Assembly (NCBI RefSeq): GCF_001187505.1
Contig: NZ_CP012150.1
Location: 5,428,048 to 5,492,047, forward strand
Origin: Mycolicibacterium goodii
GTDB taxonomy: Bacteria; Actinomycetota; Actinomycetes; Mycobacteriales; Mycobacteriaceae
DNA: 64,000 bases
Reading direction: 5' to 3'
Shown here: in pieces, positions 23,906-32,712 of the stretch
Position numbering within the stretch: the stretch's first letter is position 1
Layout of the letters: every line of letters starts with the position of its first letter
Program-made: the position numbers and the translations under genes
The notes under the pieces: model-generated
What the model was told of the DNA's origin: nothing
Seen by the model: the letters and a program-made list of their open reading frames with translations, nothing else
Database searches by the model: none

Positions 23906-24436
23906 ATGCCCGTCGTCGTCGAGCACGCCCAGCCCGCGGACCTTCCCGACCTCGCCGCCGTGGCCGCCGCCACGTTCCCCCTGGCGTGCCCGCCCTCGGT
24001 GACCCCGGAGAACATCGCGGTGTTCATCGACGAGACCCTGTCCGAGAAACGTTTCGGTGACTACCTCGCCGATCCCGACCGCACCGTCCTTGTGGCGCGC
24101 GAGGATTCATCGATCACCGGCTACGCGATGCTGATCCGCGGGGTCCCCGACGACGCCGACGTGCAACGCGCCGTCCCCACCCGCCCTGCGCTGGAACTGT
24201 CGAAGATCTATGTGCTGCCGGACCGGCACGGCGCCGGCGCTGCCACCGCGCTGATGACCGCGGCGCTGGCCTGCGCCGCCGAACTGGACACGCGCTGCGT
24301 GTGGCTCGGCGTCAACCAGCACAATGAGCGCGCGCAGCGCTTCTACACCAAGCACGGCTTCACCATCAACGGCACCAAGACTTTTCGGCTCGGCGCCGGA
24401 ATCGAGAACGACTACGTGATGGTGCGCGCGCTGTGA
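23906..24436 (+). CDS. GNAT-family N-acetyltransferase (Rv2669-like)
   Basis: The 176-aa protein has the acetyl-CoA-binding motif A LSKIYVLPDRHGAGAATALMTAAL (about residues 94-117) and motif B WLGVNQHNERAQRFYTKHGF. ATG at 23906 is 4 bp after the preceding stop. An earlier in-frame start inside that gene is ignored. The substrate is unknown. Synteny with Rv2669 is exact. Confidence 0.9.
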   Translation: MPVVVEHAQPADLPDLAAVAAATFPLACPPSVTPENIAVFIDETLSEKRFGDYLADPDRTVLVAREDSSITGYAMLIRGVPDDADVQRAVPTRPALELSKIYVLPDRHGAGAATALMTAALACAAELDTRCVWLGVNQHNERAQRFYTKHGFTINGTKTFRLGAGIENDYVMVRAL

Positions 24437-24452
24437 GCCGACGCCTTGACCA

Positions 24453-25490
24453 CTAGGCCTTCTCCTGGGCGGCGGCGGTCAGCGCCAGCAGCCGCGAGGT
24501 CGCCCGCAGGTACTTCTTGCGGAAACCGCCCGCGAGCATCTCCTCGCTGAAGATGGTGTCCAACTTGGTGCCCGACGCGAGCACCGGGATGCCCGCGTCG
24601 TACAGGCGGTCGGTCAACGCCACGAGCCGCAACGCCACGCTCTGGTCCTCGATGGGGTGCACCCCGGTGATGAACACCTCGGTCACCCCTTCGATCAACG
24701 CGTGATAGCGCGACGGGTGCATGGTGGCCAGATGCGCGCACAGCGCGTCGAAGTCGTCGAGGGTCGCGCCGTCGACGACGGTCGCCCGCTCGGCGACCTC
24801 GGCATCCGACAACGGCTCCGGCGCGGGCGGCAGGTCACGGTGCCGATAGTCCGGGCCCTCGATCCGCACGGTGGTGAAAATCTTTGCCAGCGTGTTGATC
24901 TCACGCAGGAAGTCCTGCGCGGCGAACCGGCCCTCGCCCAACTGCTCGGGCAGCGTGTTGGACGTCGCCGCGATCGACACCCCGCGCTCCACCAAAGCCG
25001 ACAGCAGCCGCGAGATCAGCGTGGTGTTGCCCGGGTCGTCGAGCTCGAACTCGTCGATGCACACCACAACGTACTCGGCGAGCAGATCGATGCACTCGTT
25101 GTAGCCGAACACCCCGGCCAGTTGCGTCAGCTCACCGAACGTCGCGAACGCGGTCCTGGCGCTGCCCTGCGACAGCGTGTAATAGGTCGAGGCCAACAGG
25201 TGGGTCTTGCCGACACCGAAGCCGCCGTCGAGGTAGAGACCGACACCGGGCAGCACCTCACGCTTGCCGAACAGCTTCTTCTTGCCCGCCCGCCGCTCGG
25301 CGGCCTGCTCGCAGAACTGGCGGCAGGACTGCACCGCGGCGGCCTGGGTCGGCTCGGCCGGATCGGGCCGGTAGCTCTCGAAGCTCACGTCGGCGAACGT
25401 CGGCGGCGGCACCAGCTCGGCGACCAACCGTTCCGGGGTGACGGAGGGACGACGATCGGAAAGATGAGCGACACCGCTGGACCCGTGCAT
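24453..25490 (-). CDS. zapE: Cell division ATPase ZapE / AFG1-like
   Basis: The 345-aa AFG1/ZapE-family ATPase has Walker A YLDGGFGVGKTHLLAS (about residues 87-102), Walker B EYVVVCIDEFELDDPGNT with the family-typical DEF, and sensor SIAATSNTLPEQLGEGRF. ZapE binds the division ring in Gram-negatives. The role of the mycobacterial homologue (Rv2670c) is not established. It is divergent from the ribD-like gene with a 34-bp gap. Confidence 0.88.
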   Translation of the reverse strand: MHGSSGVAHLSDRRPSVTPERLVAELVPPPTFADVSFESYRPDPAEPTQAAAVQSCRQFCEQAAERRAGKKKLFGKREVLPGVGLYLDGGFGVGKTHLLASTYYTLSQGSARTAFATFGELTQLAGVFGYNECIDLLAEYVVVCIDEFELDDPGNTTLISRLLSALVERGVSIAATSNTLPEQLGEGRFAAQDFLREINTLAKIFTTVRIEGPDYRHRDLPPAPEPLSDAEVAERATVVDGATLDDFDALCAHLATMHPSRYHALIEGVTEVFITGVHPIEDQSVALRLVALTDRLYDAGIPVLASGTKLDTIFSEEMLAGGFRKKYLRATSRLLALTAAAQEKA

Positions 25491-25524
25491 GCAGGAAGCG
25501 TAACGACGTGCTCAAATTCAGTTC

Positions 25525-26307
25525 ATGTCCGATGACACCGCCCCGGCCCGGCTCACCGAGCTCACGGCGGGCGGCCCAACCGTCACCAGCGGCGACGAGA
25601 CGCTGACGACACAGTTCTACGCCTACCCCGAGGACCTGCGGGAATGTTGGGTGAGGGCGAACATGATCGTCAGCCTCGACGGGGCCGCCACCCAGGACGG
25701 CAAGTCCGGTGGGCTCGGCGGTGCGGGCGACAAGGCTGTGTTCAATCTCATGCGGGAAACCGCCGACGTGATTCTCATGGGCGCCTCGACGGTGCGCGTC
25801 GAGAACTACTCGGGCGTGCAGCTGTCGGTGCCGCAGCGGCAGGCCCGGCAGCGGCGCGGCCAGGCCGAGGTGCCCCCGATCGCGATCGTCACGGCGTCGG
25901 CCGATCTGGACCCCGACGCCAAGGTCTTCACCCGCACCGAGGTGCGGCCGCTGATCCTCACCACCGCCGACACCGTCGTGGATGCGCGGCGCCGGCTGGG
26001 TGCGGTGGCCGAGGTGCTCGACGCGTCCGGCGCCGACCCGGCTCGCGTCGATCCGGCGCGGGCGCTGCGAATCCTGGCCGAGCGCAAGCTGTTCCGCGTC
26101 CTCACCGAGGGCGGACCCAGCCTGCTGGGTCTGCTGATCGAAGGCGAGCTGCTCGACGAGCTGTGCCTGACCGTCGCCCCGGTGCTCGTCGGCGGCCGCG
26201 CAGGACGCATCGCCACCGCGGTGGGGCAGGCGCGGACCCGGATGCGGGTGTCACACCTGCTGACCGACGACGAAGGCTACTTGTACACGCGTTACGTCCG
26301 CGGGTAG
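25525..26307 (+). CDS. ribD: RibD C-terminal-domain reductase (Rv2671-like)
   Basis: The 260-aa protein is a stand-alone RibD_C (DHFR-fold) reductase without the deaminase domain. Motifs are ANMIVSLDGAATQDGKSGGLGGAGDKAVFNLMRETADVILMGASTVR and VLTEGGPSLLGLLIEGELLDEL. It is assigned to NADPH-dependent riboflavin-pathway reduction. The M. tuberculosis counterpart is reported to substitute weakly for dihydrofolate reductase and to confer p-aminosalicylate resistance when overexpressed. Confidence 0.9.
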   Translation: MSDDTAPARLTELTAGGPTVTSGDETLTTQFYAYPEDLRECWVRANMIVSLDGAATQDGKSGGLGGAGDKAVFNLMRETADVILMGASTVRVENYSGVQLSVPQRQARQRRGQAEVPPIAIVTASADLDPDAKVFTRTEVRPLILTTADTVVDARRRLGAVAEVLDASGADPARVDPARALRILAERKLFRVLTEGGPSLLGLLIEGELLDELCLTVAPVLVGGRAGRIATAVGQARTRMRVSHLLTDDEGYLYTRYVRG

Positions 26308-26335
26308 CCCGAACCCGGTCGCTACTGTGGTGCCC

Positions 26336-27916
26336 ATGCGTGATCAGCTGGTGCGGGCCCTGCGCGTGTCGGGCGTGGTGGTTCCCGTGATGTCACTGGC
26401 AGTGCTCACCGCGTGCACGCCGATGTTCGCCGCGGACCCGCGGTACGCCACGGATTCCGGTGCGCATCCGCAGGGACAGCCCGAAACCACCAGCGCCGAG
26501 CCCTCCGGTCCGCCCGCCATCGAGGCACCCAAGAACGACCTGTCGTGGCGCGACTGCACCTCGCGCGTGTTCGGCGACGCCGGCGTGCCCGCCATTCCGG
26601 GCGTCACCCTGGACTGCGCCAACTACGACGCCGACCTCGACCCGCTCGAGGGTGCGTCGGGCACCCTGCAGATCGGCGTCGTGCGGGCGAAGACCGCCCA
26701 GACCCCCGCCGACGCAGGCCCGATCGTGATGACCACCGGATCGGACATCGCATCGTCGCTGCAGCTGCCCGCGTGGTTGTCCCGCACCGGCGCCGACCTG
26801 CTCAATGCGCACCCGATCGTCGCCGTGGACCGGCGCGGCCTGGGCATGTCCGGCGCGATCGACTGCCGCGACCTCTACGAGCGCCAGGAGATGCTCGACC
26901 AGGCGCAGTTCCAGGCAGGCAACGACCCAGTGGCCAACCTGGGGTCGATCGCCATGACGGCGACCACCAGCTGCACCGACACCATCGCCCCCGGCGACTC
27001 GGCGTACGACAACGCCCACGCCGCCGAGGATCTGGAACGGCTGCGCAGCACATGGGACGTCCCGACGCTGGCCCTGCTGGGCGTCGGCAACGGCGCGCAG
27101 GTCGCGCTGGCCTATGCGGGCACGCACCCGAACAAGGTCTCGCGGCTGGTGCTCGACTCCCCGCTGCCGCTGGCCATCGGCGCCGAAGCCGCCGCCGAGC
27201 AGCGCGTGAAAGGCCAGCAGGCCGCACTCGACGCGTTCGCCGCCCAGTGCGTCGCCACCGGCTGCCCGCTGGCCCCAGACCCGAAAGCCGCAGTGGATGC
27301 GCTGCTCGCCGACGCCAGGGCCGGCCGCGGTCCGGCGGGCGCGTCGGTCGCGACCGTCGTCGACGCGATCACCACCGCGTTGGGCTTCCCGCGCGGCGAC
27401 CGGGTCGCCGCGACCGCCGAACTCGCGCGCATTCTCGCCGCCGCGCGCGACGGCGATCCCAACCCGCTCACCGATCTGATCGCGCAGACCGAGAACATGC
27501 GCCTCACCGATGGGCAGTTCGTGAACTCGTGCAGCGATGCGCTCAACCGGCCCACCCCGGACCGGGTCCGCGAACTCGTCGTCGCCTGGGGCAAGCTGTA
27601 CCCCCAGTTCGGCGCCGTCGGCGCGCTGAGCCTGGTGCAGTGCCTCAACTGGCCCAGCGGTTCGGCGCCCCAGGACCCCAAGGATCTGCCGGTGCCGGTG
27701 CTGCTGCTCGGCGTGCAGAACGACCCGATCGTCGGCAACGAAGGCGTCGCCGCGGTGGCCGCCACGATCATCAACGCGGGCGCCAACAACCGCCGCGTGA
27801 TCTGGCAGGGCATCGGCCACGGCGCCAGCCTCTACGACACGTGCGCGATCGCGCCCGTGACGTCCTATCTCGACAACGGCAAACTGCCGGAGACCGACAC
27901 GTACTGTCCTGCCTGA
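26336..27916 (+). CDS. Alpha/beta-hydrolase-fold lipoprotein (Rv2672-like)
   Basis: The 526-aa protein has a lipoprotein signal (VVPVMSLAVLTACTPMF, lipobox LTAC) placing it on the outer face of the membrane. The hydrolase fold and C-terminal TAP-like domain (PVPVLLLGVQNDPIVG, IWQGIGHGASLYDT) retain the acid Asp and His. The nucleophile elbow, however, reads LLGVGNGAQVALAYAG, with Gly where GxSxG enzymes have Ser. It may therefore be inactive or use another residue. Positioned directly before aftC (36-bp gap), it may act in the cell envelope. Annotated elsewhere as a putative secreted protease. Confidence 0.85.
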   Translation: MRDQLVRALRVSGVVVPVMSLAVLTACTPMFAADPRYATDSGAHPQGQPETTSAEPSGPPAIEAPKNDLSWRDCTSRVFGDAGVPAIPGVTLDCANYDADLDPLEGASGTLQIGVVRAKTAQTPADAGPIVMTTGSDIASSLQLPAWLSRTGADLLNAHPIVAVDRRGLGMSGAIDCRDLYERQEMLDQAQFQAGNDPVANLGSIAMTATTSCTDTIAPGDSAYDNAHAAEDLERLRSTWDVPTLALLGVGNGAQVALAYAGTHPNKVSRLVLDSPLPLAIGAEAAAEQRVKGQQAALDAFAAQCVATGCPLAPDPKAAVDALLADARAGRGPAGASVATVVDAITTALGFPRGDRVAATAELARILAAARDGDPNPLTDLIAQTENMRLTDGQFVNSCSDALNRPTPDRVRELVVAWGKLYPQFGAVGALSLVQCLNWPSGSAPQDPKDLPVPVLLLGVQNDPIVGNEGVAAVAATIINAGANNRRVIWQGIGHGASLYDTCAIAPVTSYLDNGKLPETDTYCPA

Positions 27917-27952
27917 CGTCTGACGCGATCGCCGCCGGTGTACTGTGCGCTG

Positions 27953-29230
27953 GTGACGGCGACAGACTCCATCACCACGAAGCTCCTGAACGCGTTCCGT
28001 CCCCGCACCACTGCGCCGAGCACCGCCACGGTGTTGCGCTCGGTGTTGTGGCCGGTCGCGATCCTGTCGGTCATCCACCGCAGCTACGTGCTGGGAACCA
28101 ACGGCTACATCACCGACGACTTCGGTCCGGTGTACCGCGCCGTGGTCAACTTCAAGCTCGGCCTCGACATCTACAACGAGCACTTCGACTACGTCGACCC
28201 GCACTACCTGTACCCGCCCGGCGGGACGCTGCTGCTGGCGCCGTTCGGCTACCTGCCGGTCGACGCGTCGCGGTACTGGTTCATCTTCTTCAACACCCTC
28301 GCCGTGGTGCTGGCCGCGTATTTTCTGGTACGGCTGTTCAAGTTCTCGTTCACCTCGGTGGCCATGCCGGCCTTGCTGCTGGCGATGTACTGCACCGAAT
28401 CGGTCACCAACACTCTGGTGTTCACCAACATCAACGGCTGCATCCTGCTGTGCTGCGTGCTGTTCTTCCGCTTCCTGCTCGACGGAAGGGTGAGCCACGA
28501 ATTGCTCGCCGGCACCGCGATCGGGCTGACGCTCGTGGTGAAACCCTCACTGGCACCGCTGTTGCTGCTGCCGCTGCTCAACCGCCAGTTCTTCACCTAC
28601 ATCACGGCTTTCGGTGTGCCGCTGCTGTTCAACGTGGTGGGCTGGTTCCTGGTACCCGACCCCATGGGGTTCGTGCGCAACACCGTGCCCTACATCTTCT
28701 CGACCCGCGACTACTTCAACTCCTCGATCGTGGGCAACGGCGTCTACTACGGTCTGCCGACCTGGCTGATCTTGGCGCTGCGCGTGCTGTTCCTGCTGCT
28801 CGCCGTCGGCAGCCTGTGGCTGCTGTACCGCTACTACCGCGAACGCGATCAGCTGTTCTGGATGCTGACGTCCTCGGGTGTGCTGCTCATCGCGTCCTAC
28901 CTGCTGCTGTCGCTGGGCCAGGGCTACTACTCGATGATGCTGTTCCCGTTCCTGATGACGGTGGTGCTGCCCAACTCGGTGCTGCGCAACTGGCCGGCCT
29001 GGCTGGCGATCTACGGCTTCATGACCATGGACCGCTGGCTGCTGGGCCACTGGCCGACCACCGGGCGGTTCCTGGAGTACATGAAGATAACCTACGGCTG
29101 GTCGCTGATGCTGGTCGTGGTGTTCTGCGTGCTGTACTTCCGCTACCTCGACGCCAAACAGGACGGGCGCCTCGACCAGGGCATCGACCCGCCGTGGCTG
29201 GTCAAGCAGCGCACACCCGCCACGGTGTGA
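27953..29230 (+). CDS. aftC: Alpha-(1->3)-arabinofuranosyltransferase AftC
   Basis: The 425-aa polytopic GT-C (GT87, DUF2029) glycosyltransferase introduces alpha-1,3 branches into arabinogalactan and lipoarabinomannan using decaprenyl-phosphoarabinose. The GT-C acidic motif is in the first extracytoplasmic loop (GYITDDFGPVYRAV). YVDPHYLYPPGGTLLLAPFGYLP is also characteristic, and about ten membrane segments follow. GTG at 27953 (VTATDS) is preferred over the upstream ATG at 27938. Synteny with Rv2673 supports the name. Confidence 0.92.
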   Translation: MTATDSITTKLLNAFRPRTTAPSTATVLRSVLWPVAILSVIHRSYVLGTNGYITDDFGPVYRAVVNFKLGLDIYNEHFDYVDPHYLYPPGGTLLLAPFGYLPVDASRYWFIFFNTLAVVLAAYFLVRLFKFSFTSVAMPALLLAMYCTESVTNTLVFTNINGCILLCCVLFFRFLLDGRVSHELLAGTAIGLTLVVKPSLAPLLLLPLLNRQFFTYITAFGVPLLFNVVGWFLVPDPMGFVRNTVPYIFSTRDYFNSSIVGNGVYYGLPTWLILALRVLFLLLAVGSLWLLYRYYRERDQLFWMLTSSGVLLIASYLLLSLGQGYYSMMLFPFLMTVVLPNSVLRNWPAWLAIYGFMTMDRWLLGHWPTTGRFLEYMKITYGWSLMLVVVFCVLYFRYLDAKQDGRLDQGIDPPWLVKQRTPATV

Positions 29231-29233
29231 GGC

Positions 29234-29609
29234 TCAGTGCGAGGCGAACTGCATGAGCTGGCCGGCGAACCGGGTCTGCACCTGCAGCGTCAGGCCGTGT
29301 CGAGCGCAGACGCCGCGCAGTTCGCCGGGATCGGTCGGTCGCGTCGGCCACGCGCACGGTGACATCCGGGAACTGCTGCAACCGTTTCGTGGCGGTCTGC
29401 ACCATCACGGGGTCGAAGTCGGTGGCGGTGAGGTTCAGAACCGGCCGCGCCTGGCGTAGCCGCGCCGCGACATCGCCGCTGCCCGAGCCGATTTCGAGGA
29501 CGTCGCGGCCCAACCGGTGCACCGGCAGGCTCGATACCACGGCACCGCCGCTGCGACGCCACAGCGCGGTGGTGCAGAACGCCCGCTCGATCCGTGACAT
29601 CGCAGGCAT
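29234..29609 (-). pseudogene. Class I SAM methyltransferase, internally deleted (Rv2675c-like)
   Basis: The 5' part is intact, with motif I DVLEIGSGSGDVAARL and NLTATDFDPVMVQTATKRLQQFP, up to RVADATD. The sequence then jumps to the C-terminal end in a different frame (ELRGVCARHGLTLQVQTRFAG...FASH, stop at 29234-29236). The middle of the protein is missing and the frame is broken at the join, about 29325-29345. The product would be roughly half the length expected for this family. M. tuberculosis has an intact neighbour in the same place. Confidence 0.8.
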
Positions 29610-29698
29610 ACGGACCTCCCTCGTCGTCGCGCGCCGACAGAATAGGCACACGACGGGCGGATCTGGCGTGCTACCTCTCGTGCACGTAATTTGGGGAC

Positions 29699-30112
29699 AT
29701 GACGATCCCTGCCCCCAAGCTTCAACTCACCGACGACGAATGGCGCGAGAAGCTCACGCCCCAGGAGTTCGCCGTGCTGCGCCGGGCGGGCACCGAGCGG
29801 CCGTTCACCGGCGAGTACACCGACACCAAGACCGAGGGCGTCTACCAGTGCCGGGCGTGCGGTGCCGAATTGTTCCGCAGCAATGAGAAGTTCGAATCCC
29901 ACTGCGGATGGCCGTCATTCTTCGACCCGGCCGACTCCGACGCGGTGATCCTGCGGCCCGACGACTCCCTGGGCATGCGCCGCGTGGAGGTGCTGTGCGC
30001 CAACTGCCACAGCCACCTCGGCCATGTCTTCGAGGGTGAGGGCTACCCGACGCCGACCGACAAGCGCTACTGCATCAACTCGATCTCACTGCGCCTCGTG
30101 CCGGCCGAGTGA
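29699..30112 (+). CDS. msrB: Peptide-methionine (R)-S-oxide reductase
   Basis: The 137-aa cytosolic repair enzyme reduces methionine-R-sulfoxide. Zinc-binding CxxC pairs are YQCRACGAELF and VLCANCHSHLGHVF. The catalytic Cys is in RYCINSISLRL near the C-terminus, and the substrate loop is FESHCGWPSFFDP. Length and motifs are complete. It is convergent with the downstream gene across a strong hairpin. Confidence 0.95.
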   Translation: MTIPAPKLQLTDDEWREKLTPQEFAVLRRAGTERPFTGEYTDTKTEGVYQCRACGAELFRSNEKFESHCGWPSFFDPADSDAVILRPDDSLGMRRVEVLCANCHSHLGHVFEGEGYPTPTDKRYCINSISLRLVPAE

Positions 30113-30131
30113 GATTGCACTGAGATTGCGC

Positions 30132-30166
30132 TGAGGGTCGTGATCCTGCGCGGATCACGACCCTCA
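30132..30166. terminator. Bidirectional hairpin terminator
   Basis: A perfect 15-bp stem (TGAGGGTCGTGATCC / GGATCACGACCCTCA) with a 5-base loop lies 19 bases after msrB and 29 bases after the stop of the convergent gene. It probably terminates both transcripts. Confidence 0.75.
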
Positions 30167-30195
30167 CAAGCAATGTCGATGGTCCGACGCAGAAG

Positions 30196-30510
30196 CTACG
30201 CCGGGTAGACCCCGAACTCGGTGCCGCCCTCGGCGTCGGAGACGCACTGGAACAGCAGCGGCGCCGACGCCGCGGTGCCCGAGTAGCACGTGAAAGGGCC
30301 GATCTGCTGGTACTTCTCCCCGGAAGGGTTGTACTGCGCCGCGAACTGCGACGCCGTCACGCAGTCGATGTCACCGGCGATGATGTCGATGACCTGACCC
30401 GCCTGTGGCGGGCACTGCTCGACATCGGGTGCCTGCGCGAACGCGACCGGGGCCGTCGTCGCCAGTCCACCCGCCACCATCGCCGCAACGAGCAAAACGT
30501 GTGTCTTCAC
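30196..30510 (-). CDS. Small secreted protein (104 aa)
   Basis: GTG at 30510 opens a signal peptide (VKTHVLLVAAMVAGGLATTAPVAFA, cleavage near residue 25-26). The mature domain has four Cys (EQCPPQ, DIDCVTA, PFTCYSG and LFQCVSD), suggesting two disulfides, and ends FGVYPA. The start at 30549 would place charged residues before the signal and is rejected. Family unrecognised. Confidence 0.75.
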   Translation of the reverse strand: MKTHVLLVAAMVAGGLATTAPVAFAQAPDVEQCPPQAGQVIDIIAGDIDCVTASQFAAQYNPSGEKYQQIGPFTCYSGTAASAPLLFQCVSDAEGGTEFGVYPA

Positions 30511-30570
30511 CGCATCATGATGACCGACGGATGCCCGATTTCCCGGCATTTGGGGCCTGCCGAGTTACTC

Positions 30571-30635
30571 GCGCCGAGCAGACACAGAACTGCCCATTTT
30601 CGCTCGAAAAACGGCAGATTTGCGTCTGCTCGCGC
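30571..30635. repeat. 65-bp imperfect palindrome, REP-like
   Basis: Arms centred on GAGCAGAC and GTCTGCTC extend inward as CTGCC/GGCAG and TTTTCG/CGAAAA around a short centre. Similar GAGCAGACGCAAA-type palindromes are, as I recall, recurrent in mycobacterial intergenic regions. It lies just downstream of hemQ and could act as a terminator. Confidence 0.6.
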
Positions 30636-30650
30636 AGAGGATGGCGACGG

Positions 30651-31346
30651 TCAGGGCAACTTGGCGATCAAGTCTTCGACGCTGACGCGCGGGCCGGTGA
30701 AGAACGGCGTCTCCTCGCGGGTGTGGCGACGTGCGTCGGTGGCCCGCAGGTCGCGCATCAGGTCGACGATGCGGTGCAGTTCGGGGGCCTCGAACGCGAG
30801 GATCCATTCGTAGTCCCCCAGCGCGAAGGCGGGCACGGTGTTGGCGCGCACATCCTTGTAGCCGCGGGCGGCCTGGCCGTGCTCGGCGAGCATGCGGCGG
30901 CGTTCCTCGTCGGGCAGCAGGTACCACTCATAAGACCGCACGAACGGGTAGACGCAGATGTAGTTGCCGGGTTCCTCACCGGCGAGGAACGCCGGGATGT
31001 GGCTCTTGTTGAACTCGGCGGGCCGGTGCAGCGCGACGCTGCTCCACACCGGATCGCTGATCCGGCCCAGCGCGGTGGTGCGGCGGAAATTCGAGTAGGT
31101 GGACTGCAGGGCCTCGACGTTGTCGGCGTGCGTCCAGATCATGAAGTCGGCGTCGGCGCGCAGGCCCGCGACGTCGTAGATTCCACGCACCACGACGCCC
31201 TTGTCTTCCTGTTGTTTGAGGAACGTGGCGGCCTCGTCGATCACGTCGGCGCGGTCCTCGCCCAGTTCACCGGGGGTGACGGCGAACACCGAGAACATCA
31301 GGTACCGGATGGTGGAGTTGAGTGCGTCGAAATCGAGCTTGGCCAT
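30651..31346 (-). CDS. hemQ: Coproheme decarboxylase HemQ (ChdC)
   Basis: The 231-aa chlorite-dismutase-fold protein converts coproheme to haem b, the last step of the coproporphyrin-dependent pathway. It starts [21 protein letters not shown]. The conserved [28 protein letters not shown] supplies the catalytic Tyr region. It lies directly downstream of hemY and hemE on the same strand, in the M. tuberculosis Rv2676c-Rv2678c order. Confidence 0.94.
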   Translation of the reverse strand: MAKLDFDALNSTIRYLMFSVFAVTPGELGEDRADVIDEAATFLKQQEDKGVVVRGIYDVAGLRADADFMIWTHADNVEALQSTYSNFRRTTALGRISDPVWSSVALHRPAEFNKSHIPAFLAGEEPGNYICVYPFVRSYEWYLLPDEERRRMLAEHGQAARGYKDVRANTVPAFALGDYEWILAFEAPELHRIVDLMRDLRATDARRHTREETPFFTGPRVSVEDLIAKLP

Positions 31347-31350
31347 AGGC

Positions 31351-32712
31351 CTATCGTGCCACGCCCGTCCTCACCAGCGTCGCGGCCGCTCGGGTAGCCG
31401 CCGCCACACACGCCGGGACGCCGATCCCGTCGAGGTAGCTGCCCGCAACGGCGAGGTTGGGCGGCAACCCCGCGCGCAGTTCGGCAACGAGATCCAGGTG
31501 GCCGGGACCGTACTGCGGCATGGCGTCGATCCACCGCTGGATGTGCCAGTCGACGGGGTCGACGGTGGTGCCGAACAGCGTGTTCAGGTCGCGCGTCGAC
31601 CAGGCCAGCAGATCCTCGTCGCCGGTGTTGCGGGCCAGATCGTCGCCGTAGCGGCCGAACGACAACCGCACCAACTCGACATTGCCGCGTCGACCCCATT
31701 TGCGCGACGACAGCGTGACGGCCTTGGCGTTGAGGGTGCCCGCCTCACCCGTGGCCACCAGCACCCCGGACTGTTGCGGGATCGGTGTCCCGCCGGGAAG
31801 CGCGAGCGCCACCACCGCCGCCGAGGCCACCCGGATCCGGCGCGCGGCCGCCGCGGTTTTCGGGGCGAGGTGTTCGATCAGCGGGGGCAGGCACGGTGCG
31901 GGCACGGCCAGCACCACACCGTCGGCGTTCCATACCGTGCCCTCGTCGTCGGCCACGGCCCAGCCGTTCGCGTCGCGGTCGATGCGCACGGCGGTGACCT
32001 GCGCCCAGCGCACAGCGGCCCGCCGTTGCAGTTCCTCGAGCAGGACGCGGTATCCGCCGTCGAGCGCGCCGAACACCGACCCGGTGCTCGGCGGCGGCAA
32101 CGCCGCACGCACCGCGTCGGTCAGGCTGGGCGCGCCGCGGTCCAGCGCCGCGGCCAATGTCGGTACGGCAGAACGCAATCCGATGGTCGCAGACGATCCG
32201 GCATACACGCCGGTCAACAGCGGGTCGACGGAACGGTGCACGACCTGTATGCCGAACCGGTCGCCCACGGTGTCGGCGACCGACGGGTCGGAGCCGGGCC
32301 GCCAACGCAACGGGCGCGTGCGTTCGTCGAGGATCTGCGCGACGGTCGCATCGTCGACCAGACCCAGCACCGACGACGCCTGCGCCGGGATGCCCTGCAG
32401 GGTGCCCTGCGGCAACGGATGCAGCCGGCCCGCGCTGTAGATAAGCGGACGCGCACCCGAGGTCGAGAGCTGCCTGCCCGCCAGGCCCAGTTCCGCCAGC
32501 AGCGCGGGCATCTCGGGGCGGCGCACCACGAACGCCTCGGCACCGACGTCGAGCCACTGCCCACCGACGCGTTCGGTGCGCAGGATCCCGCCCAGGCGGT
32601 CGGCCGGGTCGAGCAGCGTGATATCGGCGTGCGGGCCCGCGGCCTGACGCAACCGGTACGCCGCGACCAGACCGGAGATCCCGCCGCCGACGACGCAGAA
32701 CCGGCCGGTCAC
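31351..32712 (-). CDS. hemY: Coproporphyrinogen III oxidase HemY (CgoX)
   Basis: The 453-aa FAD flavoprotein has an N-terminal dinucleotide-binding motif [22 protein letters not shown] and the second FAD segment [24 protein letters not shown]. The C-terminal FAD contact is [20 protein letters not shown]. In actinobacteria this enzyme oxidises coproporphyrinogen III rather than protoporphyrinogen. The start is GTG at 32712, overlapping the hemE stop as GTGA. The frame stays open far upstream, antiparallel to no real gene. It is 4 bp from hemQ. Confidence 0.93.
   Translation of the reverse strand: MTGRFCVVGGGISGLVAAYRLRQAAGPHADITLLDPADRLGGILRTERVGGQWLDVGAEAFVVRRPEMPALLAELGLAGRQLSTSGARPLIYSAGRLHPLPQGTLQGIPAQASSVLGLVDDATVAQILDERTRPLRWRPGSDPSVADTVGDRFGIQVVHRSVDPLLTGVYAGSSATIGLRSAVPTLAAALDRGAPSLTDAVRAALPPPSTGSVFGALDGGYRVLLEELQRRAAVRWAQVTAVRIDRDANGWAVADDEGTVWNADGVVLAVPAPCLPPLIEHLAPKTAAAARRIRVASAAVVALALPGGTPIPQQSGVLVATGEAGTLNAKAVTLSSRKWGRRGNVELVRLSFGRYGDDLARNTGDEDLLAWSTRDLNTLFGTTVDPVDWHIQRWIDAMPQYGPGHLDLVAELRAGLPPNLAVAGSYLDGIGVPACVAAATRAAATLVRTGVAR

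Noticed and set aside
26393..29256. Very long overlapping open frames on both strands across the lipoprotein and aftC genes
   Set aside because: Translations are Arg/Gly/His-rich and lack domains, while the plus-strand frames chosen have signal peptides, membrane segments and family motifs.
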